From assembly GCA_016785225.1 (NCBI GenBank), contig JAFBJZ010000357.1, positions 2,671,501 through 2,735,500 on the forward strand: 64,000 bases of DNA. The letters run 5' to 3'. The stretch is from Psettodes erumei. Lineage: Eukaryota > Chordata > Actinopteri > Pleuronectiformes > Psettodidae. The position numbers and the translations under genes were made by a program. This document shows positions 11,207 through 23,648 of the stretch, in pieces (the first letter of the stretch is position 1; every line of letters begins with the position of its first letter). The notes beneath the pieces are model-generated. The model did not search any database. It worked only from the letters and a program-made list of their open reading frames with translations, and was not told where the DNA came from.

Positions 11207-14036
11207 AAAAACCAGGGAAAGAGTTCAGAATATTTAAAATCTGCTACAAATCCCTGAATAATTTATGAAAGGACTGTCTTGTACAAGGGAAAGGTGAGCA
11301 CACTGCATTAAAATTTTCATCATTAGTCATTTGAAATACATGCTCAGGTTTGACCACAACATGGACAACACAGTTCGACAGAGATTGTTTTTTGAATGTT
11401 TAAAAAGCTATAACATATTGACAACACTAAAGTCATGTGCCGCGCATGTGGGCACTTTGTTAATAAGTTGACTGCTGCACCTGATGTTTGTATGCTTGCC
11501 CCCCCACACACACAAAGTGTGTGTCACTTTTTCCCACAAAATGTGAAGGAGGTAAAAATAAATCATGTTATAATAAACATACAAATTTTGACAACATGGT
11601 TGTAATGGTACTTTTCTTCTCATTTAAATCATGCACCCCAAAGCACTTGTGTAGACCTAGATGCCATAATTCTGAATAATATAGCTATCATCATTCTGCA
11701 AGACATTTTCTTAGGAATGCAGGGAGTTATTGCTTTGCTTTAATGTCACTTCATTTATTCAGTTTGTGTCTAATTATTACAACAGTGCAGGTTCTGAGCA
11801 GTGATATTTGAAACCAGAGCAGTTAGCTGGCACATCAGTCTATTAGTTGACAACCAATTGAGTTTGGAAAGTAGTAACTGTAATTTGTGGGAAGAGTAAC
11901 CTCAGGTTCAATGTAGCTGAGCCACTTGTTAATCTCGATGGTATTGGCCACAGTAGATTTGCATTACCAGCCGTCCTTTCATTTAAAGAAAACTAGACCA
12001 CCACTAGGGGGAGATACTGCCTAAAAAACAAGACAGGCTATTGCTCATTTTTTAAACCGGAGGTTTTCACCCACACACTAATTACACAGCCACACCTCAA
12101 ACATGTACAGATAACAGCCAACAAACACCATCAAGCTGTGACAGCAAGAACTGCAAACAAGACGGTATGTAAAATACATCCCTTCTTTATTTCAAGAGTA
12201 AAAACATCATACAGAATAATGCAATATCATATAAATGCAATCTACAAAATATTCGAAATGAATGTTTGTTTTATCCCTCCTACCTACCAGCAACACTCCA
12301 GCTTGAAAACATTTAATAATAATCCTAACAGTATTTTTTAAAAACCTAAATAAAAACAAGTAACTGTAACTTCAGCCAATAAATATTCAGTCCTCCAGAC
12401 ATGTTTTCATATTTCCCATAACAACATAATAAGAAAATATGAAAATGAGTAGCTAAAAAACCACTATGATTATAGTACACTCTTTAAAACCCATGAGGAT
12501 GTAAACTAAAGCCAAGTGAGCTGAATGACTTTGAGGCATGTCGAACCACTAATCCTCTGCAGCCACTGGTCGGTTTATGTTATGAAACTATAAAGAATAA
12601 ATGTGTGTGTGTGTGTGAGTTGTTTCTTACAGTTACAGAGACTACATAACTGAAGTTTACTGCTTATATGTGTGTGTGTAGGATTTAAGATTTTAAAGGT
12701 ACAATTTCAGTAAAATGTTGGAACCACATGGTGAAAAATCTGGTAGAACATATTTCTCATACCCAGCATTTCAGTTTTTATGCTTGATGGCGTGGTGCAG
12801 TGCAGCTGTTTTTACATGAGACTCAGTATGACATCTCCTACATACTGTATGATAGAATTATAAAAGTCAGGTCCCTTTCTCTATACCCACCCATATTTAT
12901 ATTTACATATGTACATTCATTTACATGTTCTACAAAACTGACATTTACCTACATGACCATGACCCAAATGACAATTGCCACCTGTAACTTCCTTTGGGCT
13001 GCAGTGCTGTGATGTAGTGGGGGGGCATCTAAGGCAGAATTTGGCCCCGATCACATGCTCATTACCAACGCAGACTCTGAGCAGATGTACATTTGCTGAA
13101 TGAATGGTGTTTTTTTCAAACTCTCACAGGTCTATCAAGTTCATATGAAGTCAGTGAGTGCAGCGAGCTCCTTCTCTTAAGACTACATTCAACATCTCCA
13201 AGGTTGGAAGACCTCCCCTCCCCTGCAGTTTCTCTGTGAGCAAAAGCGAGATAAGCTAAATCACTAAACTTATAAAAATATTTAAAACATCAAAATTCTA
13301 TTAAATTTAAAAACATTTTTCATAATACTTTCTGTAGTGCTTCTATAGTCTTTAATCAAGTGTCGTATGACCCAGGTTGTATAGGTTTTTTCTAAACTGA
13401 TTTGCTCAGTGTGTTGGTTATGAAAAACTTCATACTACGGCACTTGGTTGCAGACAGTTTGGCTTGACGTTCAGCCCCCCCACACACTTTTCATGCACAG
13501 TCACGCAGAACTGAGAGTTTGTTTAAGTCTCACTGCTGTTTGAGTTTCGTGCCTTTTGTCTGTTACGCCATCCACGGTGTCAGAGTGAGTTCATGCAGAT
13601 GTGCATCCACATGTAGGTTGTGTGTCATGTGTATTATACCCCTGGTTTTATTTCTTTTTTTTACATGGAAGCACAAGCACAGGGGGTTGAGAGTGCCTTT
13701 GTTTATTGCTCATGCTTCCTTCCTTTGTTTTCTCCCTGTCATCCTTCCTTCTAGTGTCAGTTATTGATAAGTGTTCATTTCAAAGGTGCACAGTAAATCT
13801 CTCCACTCCGTCCCTGTGTGTATCCACCAAGCTTTTCAAAACCGTTTCTCCCTGGATTGGGACAGTGAAGCGGCTCAAGTTGAACTCCGATAACAATATA
13901 TCTATTTTTTATGAAATAATAAATACAGTTATGTTTCTCTTATTGCATCACTAGATACAACTTATGACAGCAAGAGGTGCTTCTTGTAATTTCTTCATGT
14001 CAGTTGCATGAAAAACCCCTCCCTGCTGCATAGTCG
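11207..14036. other. convergent intergenic interval, p2ry2 to relt, with probable relt 3' UTR
   Basis: AT-rich sequence between two convergent genes. Part of it downstream of 14037 on the minus strand should be relt 3' UTR. TTTATT (AATAAA on minus) near 13702 and near 12187 are candidate poly(A) signals. Short (TG)n runs occur near 12602-12616. No coding exon recognised. Confidence 0.5.
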
Positions 14037-14104
14037 TCAGCGCACAATGAGGTCATCTTCAGCGAGGTAGCGTTATCATACAGCACCTCTCTTTGTCTCT
14101 TCAC
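14037..14104 (-). other. relt: proposed relt last coding exon, reading frame broken
   Basis: After an acceptor CTTCAG the minus strand reads VLYDN in one frame, then RYLAEDDLIVR and a stop (14037-14039) in another. This resembles the human RELT end (ENRYVVRLSESNLVI). The frames meet near 14071-14072, where one base seems missing. From exon 9 (phase 2), the CAG acceptor gives an immediate TGA. Either a real or assembly indel exists, or the exon 9 donor or this acceptor is mis-placed. Confidence 0.4.
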
Positions 14105-16026
14105 CTGAAGGAAAGAGTGGAAATGTCAAGGAGGAGGCACATACAGTGTCAAGGAGGAGGGACAGAATGAATGGGGGGGAGGGGATAACAAGCAGTTCAA
14201 GAATAGAAGAGTACAAGGAAGTTATTCTGTGTACGTTTTGGAGAGTGTACCTCCTGATGCCACTTGAAGAGCAGAAGTGTTTCCCGCCAAATAGGGAGTT
14301 CCTCTGCTCCTGGGATGATGTCTTCCTTTCCATGGCGATGGGCTTCTGCTCAGGAATCTGAGCAACTTGAAATCTGTAAATTTAGCAGAAGATGTGATCG
14401 CTGTTATGCTCAGACAACACGACAGTCACACAGTGGCACACATCAGAAAATAGCCTTTAAAGAACTGTATAAAAGTTAAATTGCCCATGATGCAGTAGAA
14501 AGGCCCCTTTCAGAGATATAATATATTTTATGGAATTATTATAGCCAATATATACATTTCTAAGAAGTACTGGTAACCCTCACTGTTATGGTTTTACAAG
14601 GTGTAGGACCCAGAGTGGGACCAAAATAAAACAGGAAACCAAAACAGAAAGGAAAGAAGCTAAATCAAGTCAGGGGACAGTCCGTGACAATAACTCTTAG
14701 ATATGTCTCAAGAAAAGTAACACAATATTTGCCTCTGAAATGAAGGACAGTAGTAGAAGTATAAAGTAGTAGAAAATGGAAATGCTTGAGTAAAGAACAA
14801 GTACCACAAAACTGACTGTGCTTGAGTCAATGTATTTAATTAGATCTCACCTGTGGAGTATTGTGATTGAGCTACTCTTAGCTACTTAAATTTTACAACC
14901 ATTATTTCACTCCATCTTAAATGAAAGTGTATCAAAGAAACAATAAATTAGCAATGCATTTGTGATGTCATTTGTGTGTTTGGTATGAAACCACAAGAAC
15001 GAGTCTCACCTCCCCACAGACAGTACTGTCGGCTCGCCCTCCTTCTTCTCCCTCACTTCAATCCCTTCTGCTTTTCCCTGTACGGTGTTTGGCACGACAG
15101 CGTGTGTATGGTGGGTGTCGACACACAACCCCCCCAGCAGGGGGCTCTTCTGCTGGTCGGTGGAGGTGTCCAGGGAGGGCAGGATGAGCGTCTGTGGGGG
15201 CTTCAGTGGATCTTTGAAGGAATCCAGAGGAGGTATAAGAACAGGAGGCCACTTTCTCTGGGCGCACCGGGTGCAGCGGTAACCGTGTTTGGGGGCCAGG
15301 CCGGAGAGGCCGGAGATGGTGTGGAGGTGGGACTGATGGGGGCAGAGTCTGGGTAGGGAGCGGAACGGGGCCAGGGGAGACAGCATTGGGAACCTGGGGG
15401 GAGGAACATGAAAGGAGGAGGGAGAGTGCAACTGATTAGTTACATTTGAAGCATTTTTACTTCGTCTTTAGTCTTTAGTCTCTAGTCTCTAGTCTTTAGT
15501 ATCAAAAAACTTCCATGTAAAATAAACAAAATAAAATAAATGTACATAACAGGTTACTGAATAAAATTTAAACCTTGTTTGGCAACATGTTTATCTCTTA
15601 ACAAACAAATGTGCAGAGACACAACCATGAAACTCATCTTGGACAAACAGGACAATATATTAATGAAATTTTTGCGAATTACTTTACTAAAGTGCTAGTC
15701 TTGTCAGTCCAGGCCATTAATGCAGATAATGAAAAAGTGAGGCTGCATTTCTGCGTCAAATGAGATCAAATGATGTGATCTGTGAGATGTGTATCTGGAA
15801 AATAAATGGAAATGTATCGTAACATTGTGCAATGTGCATGTTCCCCTGGGCTCTTTAGTTTCTACATCTCCATTGTTCTTTTGTGCAGAGGACAGAGCAA
15901 AAGAGATGAATACAGCTGTGCATTCCTGTGTTACACAAGTGAGTGGGTGACCTTTAGTGACCCCAGATAACTTCTGCAAAACACTACCACCCCACACACA
16001 CTAACGCACACCAGAACTGTGTGAGT

Positions 16027-16073
<47 letters not shown>

Positions 16074-18194
16074 TTCTCGAAGCTAAAGCTCATATGTTTC
16101 AGCAGCCCTTTGAGCAGCAGCACCCCCCCCCCCACACACACACACACACACACACCTCTCACTATTGTAGCTGTAGCATACATACTGGACTATACACTGG
16201 ATCCAGTTACCAACATATAATATGGAGAGATAAGAGATACGACTGTGTGGGAGCACAGCATGTTGGACTGTGTACAGAGCAAAATGAGTCCTCTGTGTTT
16301 TCGCTCACAGACAGACACAGTGGTGAGGACTGCGGTATGCAGCAGTATGTTACTGGGCTTGTTAGATTAACTTCTGACTGCTTGACAAAATTTAATGACA
16401 GCAGCTTACAACCCAAGTTCCAACCGCAACTACACTTGGTCATGTGAAGTGTGTGATTTCAAGCCAGTGAGCCGAGTGGAGGACCGAGTTCTCGAGCCTC
16501 ATGACAGTGCACGGCGGTTACGGCGGAGTGTGTGAGATGGTCAGACCTGTGGGAGTGGGTCAGTACATGGAGTGACTTCTAAATCTTTACTTTACATTAT
16601 ATACATGTGTGATAATTATATTATTGAACTGTGGACAGTTGAACAGACAACCTTGCTCACTCCCAAACATCCCTTGCCTTCATGCTTGGCGTGACCTTGA
16701 GCAGTATGACTGATGCGACTGCATATGATCGTGTGTGTGTGTGTGTGTGTGTGTCTCATACTTGATTGAGGAGCCTTTGGTCGTGACCGTCTGTTTGCTC
16801 TCATACTCCAGCAGCAGTTCCTCGAGTGCAGCAGCATTTTCTGAAACAAACAGACAAATACACATGCCATAAACTAACAATCAGTTATTATGTTGACTGC
16901 AGTTCATTTTTACTTTACCTTTTTGTTCCAGACAATATAGAGCATGAATGTGGTTTTAGATCATATTAGATGTTATAAATGACACTATATGTTTCCCATG
17001 CCATCTGTTTGTCTCTTAGCAGGATTATGCAAAAACTATTGAACCAATTGGCCTGCAACTCAGAGTATTTTCTCATTGGTAACTGATTTGATAATGTGAA
17101 TTTCTTGGGGAAAAGCTCCAGATAGGTTGCGATCATTTAAGGATTCGCAGTCCTTTTTTTTTATAACTGTATAACTTACAGCAATCCCCAGCAGGTGCAC
17201 ACTGCACTGTGTGTTATTTGTGACATATAAACTGAAACTGGAAACATTTGTCACTGTGACAGATAGTATGAATGTGTTGTTGGCTGTTGGCTGTTGTTGG
17301 ATGTTAAAACCCTTACTTACTGGTTATTATATCTCCAGGAAAAGAGCTTATCTTACTTGTGAATGAACATATATTTGAAGATTTATTGGTTGTCACAACC
17401 TGATGAGTTATCTTTAGCATTATGCTGAAGAAGTACTAACTTTTGTCAGACAGTCTCGAAAGGGAAGTCTTTCTGCAGCATTAGCAGTCAGCAGGCTGAC
17501 TAGTGTTTACCTTTTCTCATTGTCTAACATCAACCATTAATCTGAGAGCGAAAGAAAAGCAGCTGCTGAGTAGGCAGCAACAGAGACACGTCCTTGGTTA
17601 CGTTTGACGTGCTGTGACGACACTGTGGAATCGAGTTCCCGTCTGAAGCCACAGGGGATGAAATGGCCCTGACCACTATCTCACAGGTGACGTTGCTGTT
17701 GGCATTTGCCTGACACGTACCTTTCTTTTCAGTAATGAGGCGAACCAGGACACTGATGGTGTCTTCGTTCAGGTCATCAGATATGTAGGGACAACTGTTA
17801 CCTGGAACAAGCAACAAGATGGAGGCAGATAAATTTACCTTTTAGCAACTGAACTGTATGAAATAAATTTAAAATAACACATGTAAATATGTGAAAGCTT
17901 TTTCCCTGTATAATATGCTGAATCTGAATGTGCAGGAGTCTTATTTTAGAACAGGTTCTTGAAGAAATGTAGCAGTATATTAATTTTGTGCGCTCCACCC
18001 ATGGATCAAAAGCTACACCTAAATAAATGCAATCTAATATGACAACAATACAACAGAGAGGTGTTTCTGCTATGTAGGCTACTGTCATTCATGTAAACAG
18101 GGTGGAAATAATAACAGAAGCACCTGCCAGGGTAATGCAATACAGTTTAACAGCACCACACTCCAAAATGACCACGCCAACTGCCAACTGAGTA

Positions 18195-18229
<35 letters not shown>

Positions 18230-21200
18230 TGCCAGGGGAATTTGTTGTATATGAAGAGCAGGTGGGTTTCTTTAAATTGACATGACATCAGCTCCACTCT
18301 GAATAATCAGAGAGAGACTCAATAAGGAGATACACAGTACAGATACACAGAGCAGAGCAAGAACAGTTCACACTGTGCATGTCACGGCTGGGACATAATG
18401 CCTCTGTACACGAACGATGGGGCTGATAGTGGCTGGATGTGGATGACTGAACAGCAAAGAATAGATATGCCTCCATGACAACCGCCCCCGGCCATCCCCT
18501 AATAGCACGGCACAGAGAGGCAGCTGAGAGGAGCGAGACGAGGACGTGGGGGGTCCAGAATAGCTCAGTCAGCGATCACGCTCCATTCAGCACTGTTGGA
18601 GCACACAGAGCCCTGTGTGTGTGTGTGTGTGTGTGTCTCTGGTGTGATGTACCGGACCCCAATGCCAGGTGACTTTGTGTATTTGTGAATTAAAGGACAA
18701 ATGTGACAGCACGGATTGCATTTGTGCATATGTGTGTGTATTTTTGTTAGGCTGTTGTTAAGCCACAACAAGGACTCTGTCTCCATAGTGGCTGTTGCTA
18801 TGTGAGGATAAGGCATCTGTTTCACAGTGTGGCTGTCATTCTCTTCTATTTATTCCTTCTGTCGGTTTCTGTCGACCCCCAGGTTTACCGCAAACTCAGC
18901 AGTCGTGTGGCTGAATCGGAAAACTGAAGCAACTAAACTACATTTTCAAGCTCCGCCCCTTGTGCGTGCGCTTCATGCACTATAAACGCAAAGTTGAAGA
19001 TTTGACATCAGCTCATGGCATTTCTCATTATTAACCCCACATTCACCCATTTGGTTTCCCTCCTTCAGCTTACTGATAAGTCCAACTTTTTAACGTCTGC
19101 AGCCCTGCACAGTCAGAGTTACCTCAGCAGAGTCAGATTTTTAGCGCTGCCGAGCTAAGCCTGGCCTTGCTGAAAATTCATCCCCATGGGTTTTCCCCCT
19201 GACTGGAGCTGATGCGAAAAGTGCTGCAGTATGAAGATTACCTCCAACCTTACTGCACTGCAACAAGGATGCTTACATAACAACAAGAGGGATAAAGTTT
19301 TCCCATGCAACACCCACGGCCTCCTACTGCCCTCTAACCATTGTTTTACTCTTCCTTTTCTACTTGCAGTCCTCTCACTTCACCTGACACCCTGCTTATG
19401 CTCCCCCTCTCTATTTTAGCCACACAAACGCACTCTCAGCTTATCTCTGCATGGCTGTATCATCTGTCCTTATAACTGACCAGGGGGAGAGAAAGAGGGG
19501 AGCTGGGAGTTAAGGAGGTGATAACATGTAACACATAAAATCAGCTCACTTGCCATTGCCCATGCACGACACAGATATTATCTTTATTTTATCTTTACAT
19601 TGAGGTTGAAATTGTGTCTGTATCAGCTGCCAATTACCACCATGTTTTTCCATTGTCAAGCTCACTGAGATCTGGCATACAACTTTTGTTGTACTTTTGT
19701 TGTCACGTCAAGTTAAGGTTTCATATATGGGTCTTACAGTACAGTCCAGGCATTTCTACCACTCAAGCATAGGAGAAGAGGACAGAGGAGGAGAGGAGGG
19801 TGGAGCAAGAAACAGGAGACATACACCAAGAGGTGAAGACCTGACTGAATTATTGATCTGACTATCTAGGTGGGAAAGGAGAGATGGATAGATAGTGTCA
19901 TGTTTAGACAAGGGAGGGGGGTATTAAAGATACAAGAAATTAGATATGAATGGAGAGTAGGCGGCCAGACAAAGAGATCTGTGTCTGTGTGTGTGTGTGT
20001 GTGGGGGGGGTGTCAGAGAGTTTCCCTTTAGGTGCAGGGACATCTTAAGTTTCACAACAAAGCGCTTGGAGAGGACAAGATCAAGGCGACCTGAAAACAA
20101 AAGGCAGAGATCGCTGACAGAGAGACTGTTACTGTGACCTCTGTCTGACTTTGCACATACCCTCCACTGTATCCACTATATAGGAAGCCCTCATATTTGG
20201 CTTATTTGCATATTTGGCATATTTGTTCCCAAGAAGAGTAGGGTGTTACAGGGTATTACTGTGCAAGGAGGACAGATGCTTTTGGATGTCACCTGAGGTA
20301 TTTTTTAAGTAGCTGAAATTTTTAATCCTAACACTATGGTAAATTTCCCAAATTGACAGGTGTTGTGCAAACGTTCCTTGACGTGGGACGTGTGCTGTCT
20401 GGAGCTGTGATCTGTTAAGGGAACAGGTGCTCTGTGATGCTCTCGATGCCTCGCAGTGTGTACGGCTCTGTGGCCGTCACACAGATTTCCTCTGAGCCTC
20501 GCACCATCAGGCGACGCGAAGAAAAAACCAGCTTAGCCTTTAAATCTGTTTACCCTTACGCACCAAATGACAGTGACCGCCAGTCACGTGTGCTGCCTGT
20601 CTGCTGCAGCGGAGTGAAACTGATACACACAGGCCGCCACTGGATTCATTACGCAGCGGTGGAGTGTAATACCTGGTCAAAAAAGTGCGCATGCAGAGAC
20701 ATAGCTCTCAGTTACAGTGGTCTGGGCAGCAGCATGAGAATAAAGCATGAGAGTAATGGAATGTGAAGTACAATAATAATTTGCCCTAAGTGTAATTTAT
20801 GACTGACTGAACTTGTTGAACTCTGCCGCCTCTGCAAGTCAATGGCTGTCTTTTTCCATGAAGCAACCAAGTGAGCACAATAGCAAGGTTGCAATGTTTG
20901 CTGGATTGAACCAACTCGCTCTGACTCACATTTTGAGTTTGTGCAACGGTTTATCAGAATGTCACGTTTTATGTGGAAAAGTACCAGGAAGTTCATAGGT
21001 CACTGCAGGTCCTGTCCCACAGTTTTAAAAAAGCTGCTCTGAGCAATGCTAGTAGATATCATACAGCATACCCATGTGGTCTGCTATAGATGCCTGAGAA
21101 TCAGAGAAGTCCAGCATGGCGTGTACAATAGATTCATAAAGGGTTTATGAGTTATGACACTGCACAGCAGTGTACTGTAGGTATATACAGAAAGAGAGGA

Positions 21201-23648
21201 AAATAATCTGTTCAAACTTTACACTTCTTCTCTGTGTTTACTTCAAGTCAGTTTTTCTAGATGTCAGCCAGGCGAATGCGTTGATGGGAATTTTCCCTCC
21301 ACCCATTTTCAAATGGGAAAATTACAAGAATGACAGCATATATGACAAGTAACGACCCCTCTAAGGTCAAAGTTCAAAAAGATGAAAATCCTCCCATGTT
21401 GGATTGTGTGTGGACACGTCACAGAGTGATGACTGTGCCTGCACACAAAGACACGACCCTTTGGACTTGGTTTGGCTTTGTCCTGACTCCTGACAAGTCG
21501 TGTGCATGTTTGTGTGCTAATTTGGCATTTTTATGGAATAATATGACAGCAACTTGAACATAAATGCCAGTAATGCTCTTTTTTCCCCTTTTTCCACGAG
21601 CCAATCTCTCTCACCTTCTTTCTGTGTTGCGACGCTCTCCTCATCCCCTCCCTCCTTCTCAGCGGTGCAGCGGTATCCCTTCTTCTTCAGGATGTTGCAG
21701 ATGAGGATACCCAGCAGGCCCATCACACAGAAGATGGGCACCAAAGCAAACACAGCATACTCTGCCGTCTTCTCCTCAGCGCTGCGCACCACCGTGCCAT
21801 TGACTGGCCCCCCTGCACTGGCAGACGGACCTTTACCCACTGTGCGGACTGTCCTGATGAGCAGAGCTGAAAAAGATAAAGGAGAGGAGGAGAAGAAAAA
21901 ATTAGACAAGAAGGAGGCTAAAGCAAGTGTGGTCTTGTCTTCGTGGTCACAAGAGTGTAAACTGAATGATGGATTTGCAGCAAGTGAACCATTTTCATGA
22001 AAAATGTTGCAGGAGCACACTTACTCTTCACACAGGCACTTTGGCTGGAAACTTCCTCTGTGGCAGGAGAATGAAACCTGCAAATGGAAAAAGAAAAGAA
22101 GAGAAAAGAGCTTAATTAGAGAGATGGACAGAGAGGGGAAAAAATGAGGGACTGTTTTACAATGTAGGAATGAGTCAGCAAATTTAGCCCTGTGGCATGT
22201 TATATTCAATGGTGGTCACTGTAGCCTGCCCACTGTGGGGAATGACGCATTGCATGTGTGTGTGTGTTTGTGATTTGTGGGTGTGTTCTTGTTTTCTTGA
22301 CCCACAGAAAATGAAAGGACTTACTTCAGAAGAAATAAAAGTTTATGAGGTACGTGCAAATCCCTTTGAATGTCAGACCCACAGTTGAATGGGATTGTGG
22401 GGTGGATTAACAAGCGGACAGGTAGGCCACCAAGAGAGACAGGCTGGCAGTCCTTACCCTGGCAGACAGTCCCCACACATGGCATCTGAGGTCGCAGTCC
22501 CTGGGGTCACGACCTCTCGGCCAAGGAGCTCGCAGGAGGCGTGTGGACGGCAAGGATCAGAGCTGAGCGCGTCTGAAAAGGTTTCAGTCGGGCACTGTCG
22601 GCACTGCACTTCCTCTGCTGGACTTTCAATCTGCCCACAAGCCTGGCAAGACAGAAAACACTTCAGGCAAAAGAGGCTGCGAAAGCACAACACAAAGCTT
22701 CCCTCTGGTGTCGTCAGAGGGTTTGAGTCTAAAAAGACCAGGCAGCTTTTAATTACAAGTGCTGTCTTTGTGTTGACTGGAATTAAAACACTATAATCTT
22801 TTATCTTTGAGTTTTCACATAAACAGTTCCATAGGCAACTACAAATATCTAAGTGATGAATGGTCATTTTGTGATTTAATACAACTTCCTAAATACCACC
22901 TGCAACAAAAGAGAAACATGACCACACGAAAAAACGATCTCCCTTTGGCGAAAACATGTCATGCATGTTTGGCGTCATTAAACACTGATGCATGGAAGCA
23001 AATAACCTGATTAATGTTGACTGTGGTGAACAAACACATGAATTATAAGGTAAGAGAGGAGATGCATTCAGTGTGCGACTTCAAAATAAACTCTAGATTT
23101 CTGCTGAATGTACTTTTCACCACAGCAAAGTTCACTGAAAATATGTATTCAATTTAAAACAGTTTGGGAGGGGAGGATCATTACAGAGCAAGGGGAGTCA
23201 TTTTGTTGTATCTAAGCAGAAAAAAAAATTAGATAGACAAATGCACTCTGTAGCAACATATCTTATTATTATATATTATTAACCCAGTTTATTCCAGGTT
23301 ATAGTCTCACCTTGGAGGGCTCCTCGCCTGCAGGGCATTGCAGACACGCACAGCCTTGCCCCCACTGACACTGCACCACTGCAGTCCCGCTACAGCCAAA
23401 CACCTGGAAGACACACTCTTTGTAAATAATGACGTACCCTACGTGCCACCTGATCCATAAGGAACTACACTGAACAGGTGCAAACAGTAACACACCCACA
23501 CCCTCAAAGGTGCACACCTCCTACTTTTTTTGTTGTTGTTTTTTAGCAAAAACCCTCACAAACACCAAAAAAACCCCAACATGAACACACACGTGCACAC
23601 AATTACCGTGAGAAGGACAAGAGCTGAGCAGCAAAGGTGGTTCCTCAT
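14037..23648 (-). CDS. relt: RELT (TNFRSF19L), TNF receptor superfamily protein
   Basis: Single-pass TNF-receptor-family protein. Exons (minus order): 23607-23648, 23311-23403, 22458-22642, 22025-22077, 21615-21866, 17721-17801, 16762-16840, 15010-15393, 14251-14373 and a doubtful last exon 14037-14104. The first nine join in frame into 430 codons; human RELT has 430 residues. Signal peptide about 1-20 (MRNHLCCSALVLLTVFGC); cysteine-rich ectodomain about 26-108 ending CGDCLPGF; N147-G-T sequon; membrane segment about 161-184 (YAVFALVPIFCVMGLLGIL); then the conserved LNEDTISVLVRLITEKK, ENAAALEELL, CTRCAQRKWP and TVLSVGRFQV blocks. R-F-Q-V (390-393) fits the SPAK/OSR1 docking motif [RK]FxV, which in human RELT (RFRV) binds OXSR1. 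The start ATG follows a good acceptor (23682-23683), implying an upstream non-coding exon. The C-terminal exon is frame-broken or mis-modelled. Confidence 0.87.
14471..14845 (+). mobile_element. AAGTAC-rich teleost interspersed repeat, interrupted copy
   Basis: Lies in the relt intron between exons 9 and 8. It has the GGCCCCTTTCAGAG block near 14502, then CCTCTGAAATG, AGAAGTATAAAGTAG, and CTTGAGTAAAG...AAGTACC blocks near 14730-14810, typical of a high-copy fish repeat and shared with 55168-55870. The order is interrupted at about 14587-14697 by unrelated sequence (GGACCCAGAGTGGGACC...GTGACAATAACTC), probably a later nested insertion. Family name not assigned. Confidence 0.5.
15464..15500. 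repeat. 7-bp tandem repeat (GTCTTTA/GTCTCTA)n
   Basis: About five imperfect head-to-tail copies of a heptamer in the relt intron between exons 8 and 7. Confidence 0.7.
16034..16155. repeat. paired (GT)n and (CA)n microsatellites
   Basis: A long (GT)n run (16034-16069) is followed about 60 bp later by C-run plus (CA)n (16121-16155). Because GT and CA are complementary, the pair could fold as a hairpin in the relt pre-mRNA intron. Confidence 0.75.
16731..16754. repeat. (GT)n microsatellite at relt exon 7 donor
   Basis: Read on the minus strand it is a CA repeat starting within 10 bases of the exon 7 splice donor (CAA|GTATGAG at 16762/16761). Confidence 0.8.
17802..21614 (-). other. relt: relt intron 5
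   Basis: About 3.8 kb between the membrane-spanning exon 5 and exon 6. It contains (AT)n at 18198-18227, (TG)n near 18615 and 19985, and a CpG-richer stretch around 20434-20700 with a 109-codon plus-strand frame of unknown meaning. No extra relt exon seen. Confidence 0.65.
18198..18227. repeat. (AT)15 microsatellite
   Basis: Perfect alternating AT run inside relt intron 5. Self-complementary, so able to form a cruciform or hairpin. Confidence 0.85.

Noticed and set aside
14076..14333. 85-codon minus frame starting MERKTSSQEQ
   Set aside because: Only its first part is relt exon 9; the rest is intron read-through past the GTACAC donor.
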